From: Paracoccaceae bacterium
GTDB lineage: Bacteria; Pseudomonadota; Alphaproteobacteria; Rhodobacterales; Rhodobacteraceae
DNA: 18,334 bases
NCBI GenBank assembly: GCA_024644285.1
Contig: JAHELH010000017.1
Span: 1-18,334, forward strand
Reading direction: 5' to 3'
Shown: in pieces, positions 8,999 to 16,937 of the stretch
Layout of the letters: every line of letters begins with the position of its first letter
How positions within the stretch are numbered: the stretch's first letter is position 1
Translations under genes and position numbers: made by a program
Notes under the pieces: model-generated
Seen by the model: the letters and a program-made list of their open reading frames with translations, nothing else
Database searches by the model: none
What the model was told of the DNA's origin: nothing

Positions 8999-9008
8999 CG
9001 TCGGAAAT
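8979..9008 (+). repeat. Direct repeat TCGGAAAT, 22 bp apart, over the VWA promoter
   Basis: TCGGAAAT occurs at 8979-8986 and again at 9001-9008. The 22-bp step is about two helical turns, placing both copies on one face of the DNA on either side of the candidate -10. This could be a regulator site, but two 8-mers are thin evidence. Confidence 0.3.
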
Positions 9009-9030
9009 TCATTGCCGATGGAGTGCGCCG

Positions 9031-12000
9031 ATGTTCCGCCTTCTGCTGTTGGGCCTTGTCTTCCTCGCCACCGCCGCCACCGCACAGGACCGCCCGCGCG
9101 CGATCCTGGTGCTCGACGCCTCGGGCTCGATGTGGGGCCAGATCGACGGCAAGGCGAAGATCACCATCGCGCAGGAGGTCATCGGCGAGTTGCTGCAGAC
9201 CCTGCCCGCCGAGCAGGTGCTGGGGCTGACCGCTTACGGCCACCGGCGCAAGGGCGACTGCGCCGATATCGAGACCATCATCGCGCCCGAGGGCGACCAG
9301 CGCGCCGCGATCGGCGCTGCTGTCAACGGCTTCAGGCCCAAGGGCAAGACGCCGATGACCGATGCGGTCATCGCCGCGGCCGAGGCGCTGAAATACACCG
9401 AGGAGGCCGCGACGGTGATCCTGGTCAGCGACGGGGTCGAAACCTGCAACCCCGATCCCTGCGCCGCGGCACGCCTGCTGGAAGAAACCGGCGTGAACTT
9501 CACCGCCCACGTGATCGGTTTCGACGTCGGCTCCGACGCCGCCGCCCTGGCGCAGATGCAATGCCTGGCCGAAGAGACCGGCGGAACCTTCCGCTCGGCC
9601 GCCAACGCGGCCGAACTGGGAGAGGCGCTAACCGTCGTCGCCGAGCCGGTCATGCCCGAGCCGAAACCGTTCCTGACCACCTTCAACGCCAAGGACGGCC
9701 CCACGGGGCCGACGATCACCAGCGGTCTCGACTGGAGCGTCACCGACGCCGCCGGCGCAATCCTGGTCCAGGGCGGCGCCGACCAGACGCCGTCGCGGGA
9801 GCTATTGCCGGGATCGTACCGTGTGTCGGTGCTGCGCGAGACGGACGGCGCCACCGGCGAGCGCGACTTCACCGTCGAGGATACCGCGCAGACCGTGGTC
9901 CTGGTGCTGCCGGAATTGCCGCCCGAGCCCGTCCGCGTGCGCCTGTTCGCCACCGACGGCCAGAACGGCCCGCGCATCGGCGACGAGTTGGTCTGGGACC
10001 TCTCCGGCGGCGAGACGACCATCAGCGCGGAAATCGCCCCCAACCTCGATCTGCGTCTGGTGAAGGGCGAATACACCGTCTCGGTGCTGCGGCCTGCCGA
10101 CGAGGCCTCTGCCGAGATGCGCTTTGGCGTCGGCACGATCGATAAGACGGTGGTGCTGGCGCTGCCAGAGTTCCGCCCCGCCGCCACGCTCGACGCGCCG
10201 GACAGCGTGCCGGCCGGCTCGCTGATCCAGGTCCGCTGGACCGGGCCGGATCAGCCCAACGACCGCATCACCGTGAACGAACCTGGCGCGCGGCGCGGCG
10301 TGCGCCTGGAAGTGGTCTATACCCGCGAGGGTCCGCTGCTGGGCATCCACGCGCCGCCCGAACCTGGACAGTACGAGATCCGCTATGTCCTGGCGGACGG
10401 GAGCAAGACGCTGGCCACGCGGATGATCGAGGTCACGCCCGTCGAGGTCAGCCTTGGCGCGCCGGACGCGCTGGTCGTGGGTGCCGGCGTGCCCATCGAC
10501 TGGACCGGCCCGGATTATCCCAACGATTTCATCGCCGTTGTCGAGCCGGGCAAGAAGGTCTGGATCACCTCGGAGCGGACGGCGCAGGGCGCGCCGCTGA
10601 CGGTCCGGATGCCGGCGGACCCCGGCGAATACGAACTGGTCTATGCCTTCGGCCACGGCCATCATGTCGTGGCGCGCGAGCCGATCAGCGTTGCCGCCGT
10701 CGCGGCCAGCGTCGCCGCGCCGGAAGGGCTCGTCGCCGGGGCCACCGTGGCGGTCGAGTGGAAAGGCCCCGACTACCAGAACGACTTCGTCGCAGTGATG
10801 CCGCGCGACGAAGAGCGTGCTCTGACATACAGCTACACCCGCGACGGATCTCCGCTGCAATTGACGATGCCGCCCGAGCCGGGTGAATACGATATCACCT
10901 ACGTCATGAGCCAGGATCGCAAGGTGCTGGCGCGGGTGCCGGTGTCGGTCGGCGCGGTCAGGGCCAGCCTGACGCCGCCCGCCGAATTGCCTGCCGGGGC
11001 GACCGTCGAGGTCGGCTGGACGGGTCCCGGCTATCAGAACGACTTCATCGCCGTCAGCGAGCCGGGCGAGGATAAGTGGATCAACTACACCTACACGCGC
11101 GAGGGATCCCCCCTGGGCCTGACCCTTCCGCCCGAGCCCGGCGACTACGATATCCTCTACATCCTCAGCCAGGGCCGCGTGGTGCTGAGCCGCGTGCCGA
11201 TCACGGTGACGGGCGTCAATTTCGGCCTCACCGTGCCGGACGCCGCACCTGCCGGCAGCGACATCGAGGTTGCGTGGAAGGGACCGGACTACAGGAACGA
11301 CTTCATCTCGGTGGCCGAGATCGACAGCGACGACGGCAAGTACCGCGGCTACACCTATACCCGCGAAGGCTCTCCGCTGAAGCTGAAGATGCCGCTGGAG
11401 CCCGGACGCTACGAAATCCGCTATGTCCTGTCCCAGGACCGCAAGGTCGAGGCGCGGGCCGAGATCGAGGTGACGCCGGTCAGCGCCGAACTGAAAGCGC
11501 CGGACGCGGCGGATGTGGGCGGTTCGGTCGAGGTGTCGTGGCAGGGGCCGGCCTACCAGAACGACTATATCGCCATCACGCCTGCCGAAGAGGACGAGCT
11601 GAAATACGACCGCTACACCTACACGCGAGAGGGCTCGCCGCTGGAGCTGCAGCTACCCTCTTCGCCGGGCGACTACGTACTGCGCTACGTCGCGGCGGGC
11701 AATCCCAAGCGGGTGCTGGCCAGCCGTCCGATCACACTGACCGACGTCAGCGCGGCGCTGAAGGCCCCGGCCGTGGCCGAGGCGGGCGGCAAGATCAGCG
11801 TCGACTGGCAGGGGCCGGGCAACCGAAACGACTACATTGCCATCGGAAAGCCCGGCGAGCGCCATGTCAGCTATGCCTATACCCGCAGCGGAAATCCGGC
11901 GGTGATGAACGTGCCGAAAGAGCCCGGAGACTACGAGTTGCGCTACATCCTGCACTCGGACACGCGCGTCATCGCGACGGTGCCTCTGAAGGTGGAGTGA
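9031..12000 (+). CDS. Exported VWA-domain protein with seven C-terminal tandem repeats
   Basis: The 989-residue product starts with a Sec signal peptide (MFRLLLLGLVFLATAATA, cleaved near residue 19). A von Willebrand factor A domain follows (about 24-203) with a complete metal-ion-dependent adhesion site: D29-x-S31-x-S33 in DASGSMW, T107 in KTPMTDA, and D134 in VSDGVE. Four cysteines (77, 139, 144, 178) could form disulfides. Two related modules of about 85 residues (212-295 and 296-380) each contain a Y-[RT]-V-S-V-L-R strand (GSYRVSVLR and GEYTVSVLR). The rest, residues 385-989, is seven repeats described separately. There is no C-terminal membrane anchor or LPXTG, so it should be periplasmic or secreted. 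The ATG at 9031 has GGAG seven bases upstream; the open frame to 8896 lacks a signal peptide, so I chose 9031. VWA proteins commonly mediate metal-dependent protein contacts; the partner is unknown. It converges on the dctD-like gene. Confidence 0.85.
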   Translation: MFRLLLLGLVFLATAATAQDRPRAILVLDASGSMWGQIDGKAKITIAQEVIGELLQTLPAEQVLGLTAYGHRRKGDCADIETIIAPEGDQRAAIGAAVNGFRPKGKTPMTDAVIAAAEALKYTEEAATVILVSDGVETCNPDPCAAARLLEETGVNFTAHVIGFDVGSDAAALAQMQCLAEETGGTFRSAANAAELGEALTVVAEPVMPEPKPFLTTFNAKDGPTGPTITSGLDWSVTDAAGAILVQGGADQTPSRELLPGSYRVSVLRETDGATGERDFTVEDTAQTVVLVLPELPPEPVRVRLFATDGQNGPRIGDELVWDLSGGETTISAEIAPNLDLRLVKGEYTVSVLRPADEASAEMRFGVGTIDKTVVLALPEFRPAATLDAPDSVPAGSLIQVRWTGPDQPNDRITVNEPGARRGVRLEVVYTREGPLLGIHAPPEPGQYEIRYVLADGSKTLATRMIEVTPVEVSLGAPDALVVGAGVPIDWTGPDYPNDFIAVVEPGKKVWITSERTAQGAPLTVRMPADPGEYELVYAFGHGHHVVAREPISVAAVAASVAAPEGLVAGATVAVEWKGPDYQNDFVAVMPRDEERALTYSYTRDGSPLQLTMPPEPGEYDITYVMSQDRKVLARVPVSVGAVRASLTPPAELPAGATVEVGWTGPGYQNDFIAVSEPGEDKWINYTYTREGSPLGLTLPPEPGDYDILYILSQGRVVLSRVPITVTGVNFGLTVPDAAPAGSDIEVAWKGPDYRNDFISVAEIDSDDGKYRGYTYTREGSPLKLKMPLEPGRYEIRYVLSQDRKVEARAEIEVTPVSAELKAPDAADVGGSVEVSWQGPAYQNDYIAITPAEEDELKYDRYTYTREGSPLELQLPSSPGDYVLRYVAAGNPKRVLASRPITLTDVSAALKAPAVAEAGGKISVDWQGPGNRNDYIAIGKPGERHVSYAYTRSGNPAVMNVPKEPGDYELRYILHSDTRVIATVPLKVE
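10183..11997 (+). repeat. Seven tandem ~86-residue Ig-like repeats within the VWA protein
   Basis: Repeats run at residues 385-471, 472-557, 558-643, 644-729, 730-817, 818-906 and 907-989 (DNA starts 10183, 10444, 10702, 10960, 11218, 11482, 11749). Each has an AP..[AV].AG start, a core W-[TKQ]-G-P-x3-N-D-[FYR]-[IV]-[AST]-[VI], a middle YTREGSPL (clearest in repeats 3-6), and an end EPG-x-Y-[ED]-[IL]-x-Y-[VI] followed by a beta strand. Repeat 2 has lost the YTREGSPL motif (SERTAQGAPL), and repeats 1 and 7 are diverged. The pattern suggests a beta-sandwich fold; WxGP...NDFIAV recalls the D-W-[VI]-[AG]-[LI] strand of SKICH and purple-acid-phosphatase N-terminal domains, which is inference only. 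DNA identity between copies is low, so the array is old rather than a recent expansion. Confidence 0.9.
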
Positions 12001-12011
12001 CCGGCAAGGCG

Positions 12012-12060
12012 GCCGCGCCGAAATCCGGCGCGGCGCGCGGCTGTCCCGGCCGACCGGACA
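12012..12060. terminator. Hairpins between the convergent VWA and dctD-like genes
   Basis: GCCGCGCCG (12012-12020) and CGGCGCGGC (12026-12034) form a perfect 9-bp stem with loop AAATC. A second hairpin pairs TGTCC (12042-12046) with GGACA (12056-12060). They fill the 66-nt gap between two facing stops, where a bidirectional terminator is expected. No T-tract follows, as is common in GC-rich genomes. Confidence 0.55.
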
Positions 12061-12066
12061 ACGGCG

Positions 12067-13398
12067 TCAGAGATATTCCGAGCGCTGCAGGCCGTATTTC
12101 GCCATTTTCTCGTTCAACGTCCGGCGCGGCAGGCACAACTCGTCCATCACGTTGACGATCGAGCCCTTGTGGCGCCGCATCGTGTTGTCGATCAGCATCC
12201 GCTCGAACGCCTCGACATATTCCTTCAGCGGCTTGCCCTCGGTGGTCATCACCGGCTGCGCCTCGTCGTTCTCGGCCATCAGCAGCGATGCGATGGTGCC
12301 GGAGCCACGCCGATTCTGCAGAACCGCGCGCTCGGCCACGTTGATCAGCTGGCGGATGTTGCCCGGCCAGGGCGCCTGCAGCAGCTGCGCCGCCTCCTGC
12401 GCCGAGACCTGCGGCGCGTCGCAGCCGTATTCCTCGGCGAACTGCTCGCCGAACTGGGTGAACAGCATCAGGATATCCTCGCCCCGCTGGCGCAGCGGCG
12501 GCAGGGTGACCTTCATCGCCGCCAGGCGGAAGTAGAGGTCCGGCCGCAGCACGTCCTCGCTGGTCTTGCCCTGCTCCTGCAGGTTCGAGATCGCCACGAT
12601 CCGGGTCTCGGGCGGATTGCCCTGCTCGTTGATCCAGGTCAGCAGCTTGGCCTGCAGGGTCTGCGGCAGCGCCTCGATATCCTCCAGCACCAGGGTGCCA
12701 CCGCGCGCCTCTTCAAGCGCCGGCATCGTGCCGCCTTCCTCGACCGGGCCGAACAGCCGCTTGCCCAGCGCCTCCTCGTCGTGGGCGGCGCAGGAGACCA
12801 GCACGAACTTGCGCCCTGCCTTGGCGCCCACCGCGTGCAGCGCGTGCGCCACCAGCGTCTTGCCGGTGCCGGTCTCGCCGTCGATCAGCACGTGGCCTTC
12901 GGCCTGGCCGAGGTCGAGAATGTCCTCGCGCAGCCGTTCCATCACACCCGACGCGCCGATCAGCTTCTTCATCAGGGTCGAGCCGTCGCTGAGCTCGCGC
13001 CGCAGCGCGCGGTTGTCCAGCGTCAGGCGGCGGGCATTCGTCGCCTTCTTGGCCAGTTCGGTCATCCGGTCTGGGTTGAACGGCTTTTCCAGAAAGTCGA
13101 ACGCCCCGATCCGCATCGCCTCGACCGCCATCGGCACGTCGCCATGCCCGGTGATCATGATCACCGGCAGGCCGCTGTCGAGGCTCATCAGCTTCTTCAG
13201 AAACGCCATTCCGTCCATGCCCGGCATCTTGATGTCGGTGACCACCACGCCCGGAAAATCCGGTCCCAGCGCCTTCAGCGCGTCCTCGGCGCCGGCGAAG
13301 GTTTCGGTGTCGAAACCCGACAGCGCCAGCCACTGGCTGATCGAACGCCGCATGTCCTGCTCGTCGTCGACGATCGCGATTTTCATGGCCTGTGCCAT
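12067..13398 (-). CDS. dctD: DctD/NtrC-type response regulator lacking the GAFTGA loop
   Basis: The 443-residue product has a receiver domain (6-120; acidic pair D11/D12, phospho-acceptor D55 in VVVTDIKMPGMDG, K105), an AAA+ domain (about 143-365) and a C-terminal Fis-type helix-turn-helix (409-437, GSIVNVMDELCLPRRTLNEK). Walker A GETGTGKT is intact at 174-181, and RPDLYFRLA (285-293) and LPPLRQRGEDI (299-309) are kept. The stretch between LFG (215-217) and GGTL (233-236) is only 15 residues, against about 21 in sigma-54 activators, and contains no GAFTGA. Walker B reads LEDIE instead of LDEIG, with the acidic pair swapped. The ATG at 13398 has GAGG eight bases upstream; ATGs at 13404 and 13386 are alternatives. 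Only 10 bp separate it from the dctB-like kinase gene. It is the partner regulator, perhaps of C4-dicarboxylate uptake, but probably not through sigma-54. Confidence 0.85.
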   Translation of the reverse strand: MAQAMKIAIVDDEQDMRRSISQWLALSGFDTETFAGAEDALKALGPDFPGVVVTDIKMPGMDGMAFLKKLMSLDSGLPVIMITGHGDVPMAVEAMRIGAFDFLEKPFNPDRMTELAKKATNARRLTLDNRALRRELSDGSTLMKKLIGASGVMERLREDILDLGQAEGHVLIDGETGTGKTLVAHALHAVGAKAGRKFVLVSCAAHDEEALGKRLFGPVEEGGTMPALEEARGGTLVLEDIEALPQTLQAKLLTWINEQGNPPETRIVAISNLQEQGKTSEDVLRPDLYFRLAAMKVTLPPLRQRGEDILMLFTQFGEQFAEEYGCDAPQVSAQEAAQLLQAPWPGNIRQLINVAERAVLQNRRGSGTIASLLMAENDEAQPVMTTEGKPLKEYVEAFERMLIDNTMRRHKGSIVNVMDELCLPRRTLNEKMAKYGLQRSEYL

Positions 13399-13408
13399 CG
13401 TCATTTCC

Positions 13409-15169
13409 TCACTCGGCCGCCTGAACCGACCGGTCCGTCAGCGGCAGTTGCACTTCGAACACGGCCCCGCCTGTTCGGCCGTTCCGGGCATAAAGCCTGC
13501 CGCCCAAGTCGTTGACGATGCCCGAGGAAATGGCAAGCCCCAGGCCGACGCCATCGCCCGGCGCCTTGGTCGTGTAGAACGGCTCGAACAGGTTCTCGAG
13601 ATCCTCGATGCCGGGGCCGTTGTCGCGCACGGTCAGCGTGGCGGTCTGGCCGGCGGCGAGAATGATGTCGATCACCGGTTCCTCCACCGACTTGGTGGCA
13701 TCGAGCGCGTTTCGCAAGAGGTTGATCAGCACCTGGTCCAGCCGCACCCGGTCGGCACTGACCATCACCGGCACGGGCGGCAGCACGCGGTTGATGCGCA
13801 CCTTTCGGCTTTTCAGCTGCGGCTCCATCATCGACAGGGCGGAAGACACGCAATCCCTTGCATCTATGGGCTCGACCGCGTCCCCGCCCTTGCGCGCAAA
13901 CGACTTCAGCTGCCGGGTGATCGCGCCCATCCGGTCCAAAAGATCGTCGATCCGCTGGAACGAGGACAGCGCCTCTTCGGGCCGGCGGCGATGCAACAGC
14001 AGCTTTGCGCCGGCAAGGTAGGTCTTCATCGCCGCCAGCGGCTGGTTCAACTCGTGGCTGACGCTCGCGGACATCTCGCCCAGTGCGGCCAGCTTGGAGC
14101 TTTGCGCAAGGGTCTGCTCGGCCACTTCGAGGTTCTTCTCGACGCGCTCGCGCTCGGCGATTTCCCGCTGCAGGCTTTCGTTCAGGCGGCGAAGTTCCGC
14201 CGACTCGCGCTGAAAGAAGATCGACCGCGCCAGCGCCCGCCGGTTCGAGAAATAGAAGGTCGCCGCCAGCAGGATGGCGAAGAACATGATCTCCAGCGCC
14301 AGCACGCCGTTCACCCGCTCGCGCACGCTGGCATAGGTGGTGAAGGATACCATGCGCCAACCGTTGAACGGGATGCGGGTTTCCTGGCGCATCAGCGCCT
14401 CGCCGCGAAAGAACGCCTCGGCCGGCAAGGCCGACCAGTCGGCGGTGGCCTGGATCGCGCGCTCGATCGCCGAGGGCGGCGAGCGCGTGGCCAGCGCCTC
14501 GGCCTCGGTCAGTCCGCGCCATTGCGGCTCGGTCGCCAGGATGATCGTGCCCTCGCTGTCGGCCACCAGCACGGCGTCCGAGATCGTCGCCCATTGCCGC
14601 TCGAACTTGCCCAGGTCGACTTCGACGACGATGACGCCGATCAGCTCGCCCGCGGCCTGGATCCGGCGCGAATAGTTGAACAGGATCTGCCCGCTCTCGG
14701 TGCGGTAGGTGTTGAACACCGTGTCGTTCGACCGCAGGGCCGCGATGAAATACGGCGCCGTGCGGTGCAGCGAGCCCAGCAGCGTGCGGTCGGTCGCGGC
14801 GACGGCGCGCCCGCTTTCGTCCAGCATGATCATCGAGGCGGCGCCGATCTCGTCCTTCACCGAGATCAGCCGCTGCGAACTTTGCGCGAAATCGTCCGAA
14901 TTCAGCGCGCCGATCAGCGCCGGATCGCGCGACAGCAAAAGCGGCACCACAGAATTACGCTGCATCTCGCTCAGCAGGTTGCCGACATAAAGCGCCTGAC
15001 GCACTTCCGAGCGGGTCTTTGTCGCCGTGGTGTAGCGTTCTGTCAGGAAGTGATTGGTGAACCAGACGACCGCCACCGCCAGCCCGGTGATGATCAGCAG
15101 GACCAGCCGGGTACGCCAGGACAGTCCCGTCGAGACGGGAGCGACCTCTGGTGTCTCTGTTTGGCTCAT
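13409..15169 (-). CDS. dctB: DctB-type sensor histidine kinase
   Basis: This 586-residue membrane kinase senses a periplasmic ligand and phosphorylates the adjacent response regulator. It has a membrane helix at about 20-38, a periplasmic double-PAS-like sensor region (about 40-285), a second helix (288-308), a coiled-coil linker (315-355), the H-box GEMSASVSHELNQPLAAMKT (364-383, phospho-accepting H372), N-box LINLLRNALDA (481-491, N487), G1 DNGPGIE (516-522), F-box FEPFYTTK (528-535) and G2 GVGLGLAIS (540-548). SHELNQPL is typical of the DctB/HK4 group. The ATG at 15169 (MSQTETPEVAPVS) lacks an evident Shine-Dalgarno sequence, but the frame upstream lies inside purQ. The dicarboxylate role is inferred from family membership. 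No dctPQM or dctA gene is visible nearby, so the ligand is unproven. Confidence 0.88.
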   Translation of the reverse strand: MSQTETPEVAPVSTGLSWRTRLVLLIITGLAVAVVWFTNHFLTERYTTATKTRSEVRQALYVGNLLSEMQRNSVVPLLLSRDPALIGALNSDDFAQSSQRLISVKDEIGAASMIMLDESGRAVAATDRTLLGSLHRTAPYFIAALRSNDTVFNTYRTESGQILFNYSRRIQAAGELIGVIVVEVDLGKFERQWATISDAVLVADSEGTIILATEPQWRGLTEAEALATRSPPSAIERAIQATADWSALPAEAFFRGEALMRQETRIPFNGWRMVSFTTYASVRERVNGVLALEIMFFAILLAATFYFSNRRALARSIFFQRESAELRRLNESLQREIAERERVEKNLEVAEQTLAQSSKLAALGEMSASVSHELNQPLAAMKTYLAGAKLLLHRRRPEEALSSFQRIDDLLDRMGAITRQLKSFARKGGDAVEPIDARDCVSSALSMMEPQLKSRKVRINRVLPPVPVMVSADRVRLDQVLINLLRNALDATKSVEEPVIDIILAAGQTATLTVRDNGPGIEDLENLFEPFYTTKAPGDGVGLGLAISSGIVNDLGGRLYARNGRTGGAVFEVQLPLTDRSVQAAE

Positions 15170-15195
15170 ACCGGCAGGATACGCGCGCTCCGCCC

Positions 15196-15209
15196 GCGGC
15201 TCAAGCCGC
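15196..15209 (-). terminator. Short hairpin after purQ
   Basis: Minus-strand GCGGCTTGAGCCGC (15196-15209) folds as a 5-bp stem with a TTGA loop, starting one base after the purQ stop and ending 27 bp before the dctB start. There is no T-tract. It could end the purine transcript or be passive; the purine cluster and dctBD are otherwise only 41 bp apart on the same strand. Confidence 0.3.
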
Positions 15210-15210
15210 C

Positions 15211-15879
15211 TCAGGCCGGCACCATCGCCGCGATCAGGCTGCCGAACAGGGGCGCCCCGTCCGTGCTGCCATGCACCGGCTCGGCGGCGCGCTCGGGATG
15301 CGGCATCATGCCCAGCACACGGCGGTTTTCGCTGAGGATCCCGGCGATGTCCGCCCGGCTGCCGTTGGGATTGGCCGCGTAGGTGAACGCGATCCGGTCC
15401 TCCGCCCTCAGGCGCTCGATCAGCGCGTCGTCGGCCTGGTAATTGCCGTCGTGATGGGCGATCGGGATCCGCAATTCCTGCCCCGCCGCATAGGCGCCGG
15501 TGAACGCGCTGTCGGTCGTCGTCACCCGCAGGGTCTCGGTGCGGCAGACGAATTTGAGCCCGGAATTGCGCATCAGCGCGCCGGGCAGCAGGTGGGTTTC
15601 GGTCAGAACCTGGAACCCGTTGCAGATGCCCAGCACGTAGCCGCCGCGCTCGGCATGGCCGATCACCGCGCGGCAGATCGGCGAATTGGCCGCGATGGCG
15701 CCGCAGCGCAGGTAATCGCCGAAGGAAAACCCGCCCGGAATGCCGATCAGGTCCAGCCCCGCTGGCAATTCGGTGTCCTTGTGCCAGACCATCGAGACCT
15801 GCGCGCCCGCGCGCTCCAGCGCGACGGCCAGGTCGCGGTCGCAGTTCGATCCGGGGAAGACGATGACAGCGGCTTTCAT
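15211..15879 (-). CDS. purQ: Phosphoribosylformylglycinamidine synthase subunit PurQ
   Basis: PurQ is the glutaminase subunit of the three-part FGAM synthetase (PurL-PurQ-PurS): it releases ammonia from glutamine for the fourth step of purine synthesis. The 222-residue protein has the class-I amidotransferase triad: nucleophile C86 in LGICNGFQ (84-90), and H194 and E196 in HPER (194-197). The N-terminus MKAAVIVFPGSNCDRDL, GIPGGFSFGDYLRCGAIAA (46-64) and IAHHDGNY (140-147) are all typical, and the length is normal. The ATG at 15879 has GGAG five bases upstream. It lies 14 bp after the alcohol dehydrogenase gene and is probably in the same transcript as purC and purS; purL is not in the window. 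Confidence 0.97.
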   Translation of the reverse strand: MKAAVIVFPGSNCDRDLAVALERAGAQVSMVWHKDTELPAGLDLIGIPGGFSFGDYLRCGAIAANSPICRAVIGHAERGGYVLGICNGFQVLTETHLLPGALMRNSGLKFVCRTETLRVTTTDSAFTGAYAAGQELRIPIAHHDGNYQADDALIERLRAEDRIAFTYAANPNGSRADIAGILSENRRVLGMMPHPERAAEPVHGSTDGAPLFGSLIAAMVPA

Positions 15880-15893
15880 GGCGGCTCCGTTGG

Positions 15894-16937
15894 TCAGGCA
15901 GCGAAATCGGTGATGACGGCGACCCCCGGCGGGGCGGGGCCGTCGAAGGCGGCAAGCTCGGCAGTGGCGTCCGACAGCTTTACGTGGCGGGCGACCAGTG
16001 GCGACAGGTCCACGTGCCCGCCGTCGATCAGCGACAGAAGGCTCGGATAGCGGTGCGCGGGCATGCCGCGGGTGCCGTAGATGGCAAGCTGGCCGGAATA
16101 GACCGCATCCATCGGCAGAGTCATCTCGGCATGCGCGCCAGCGGGCATGCCGATCTGCACCATCCGTCCCAGCTTGCGCAGGCACAAAAGCGCGTTGCGC
16201 GTCGTCTCCGCGATGCCAAGCGCCTCGACCGCCAGATGCGCGCCGCCGCCGGTGGCCGCGCGCATCTGCTCGACGGCGTCCGGTTCGCGCGCATCCACCA
16301 CCGCGTCCGCGGCCAGCCGGCGCGCGAAGTCCAGCTTCTCGGGCACCACGTCGGCCACGGCCACCCGGGCGCCCAGCGCCCGGCCAAGCAGCAGCGCCGC
16401 CAGCCCGACCCCGCCGCCGCCCCAGACCGCCAGCCACTCGCCGGCGCGCAATCCCGCGCGGCCGGTCAATGCGTGCCAGGCGGTGGTCACCCGGCAGCCG
16501 AGGCTGGCGGCCAGCGCCGGGTCCATCCCCTTCGGCAGCCGCGTCAGGTTCACGTCGGCGCGCGGCACCGCGACGGCGTCCGCATAGGCGCCGGGCGCGG
16601 TGAAACCGGGCACGATCTGCGTGGCGCAGGTGGTCTGGTCGCCCGCCTGGCAGGCCGGGCACTGACCGCAGGCCAGGATGAACGGCGCGATGACCTGGTC
16701 GCCCTCGCGCCAGCGGGCGACGGACGGCCCGGCCTCGACGACCTCGCCGCAATATTCGTGCCCCGGGATGTGCGGGGGCACGATATCGGGATCGGCGCCG
16801 GTCCAGGCGTGCCAGTCGGACCGGCAGATGCCGCAGGCCAGGGTGCGCAGCACCACGCCGTCGGCCGGGCAGATCGGATCCGGCAGGTGCGCGATCTCCA
16901 GCGGCGCGCGCCAGGCTTTCAACACTGCCGCCCTCAT
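15894..16937 (-). CDS. Zinc-dependent alcohol dehydrogenase family protein
   Basis: This 347-residue medium-chain dehydrogenase keeps both zinc sites. The catalytic site has C38 in CGICRSDWHAW, H60/E61 in PGHEYCG, and C148 in LGCRVTTAWHAL. The structural site has C90, C93, C96 and C104 in CGQCPACQAGDQTTC. The cofactor loop is WGGGGVGLA (172-180). D196, at the end of the second Rossmann strand (VAVADVVPEKL), points to NAD rather than NADP. The substrate is not evident. The ATG at 16937 overlaps the stop of the upstream membrane-protein gene by 4 bp (ATGA) with AGGGAC before it; the frame is open to 17036, but that part is the neighbouring gene. It is embedded between purS and purQ, an odd place for an alcohol dehydrogenase, so it probably shares their transcript without a known purine role. 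Confidence 0.93.
   Translation of the reverse strand: MRAAVLKAWRAPLEIAHLPDPICPADGVVLRTLACGICRSDWHAWTGADPDIVPPHIPGHEYCGEVVEAGPSVARWREGDQVIAPFILACGQCPACQAGDQTTCATQIVPGFTAPGAYADAVAVPRADVNLTRLPKGMDPALAASLGCRVTTAWHALTGRAGLRAGEWLAVWGGGGVGLAALLLGRALGARVAVADVVPEKLDFARRLAADAVVDAREPDAVEQMRAATGGGAHLAVEALGIAETTRNALLCLRKLGRMVQIGMPAGAHAEMTLPMDAVYSGQLAIYGTRGMPAHRYPSLLSLIDGGHVDLSPLVARHVKLSDATAELAAFDGPAPPGVAVITDFAA

Noticed and set aside
9234..10187. 317-codon minus-strand frame within the VWA gene
   Set aside because: It is antisense to the VWA and mid modules and is rich in Ser/Pro/Arg, as expected of a shadow frame.
10183..11997. Tandem array considered as a CRISPR-like or recent DNA repeat
   Set aside because: The periodicity is about 258-267 bp, in frame and conserved at protein level only, so it is a coding repeat.
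12566..15382. 938-codon open frame on the plus strand
   Set aside because: It is antisense to the dctD-like and dctB-like genes, which carry full motif sets; the peptide has no recognisable family.
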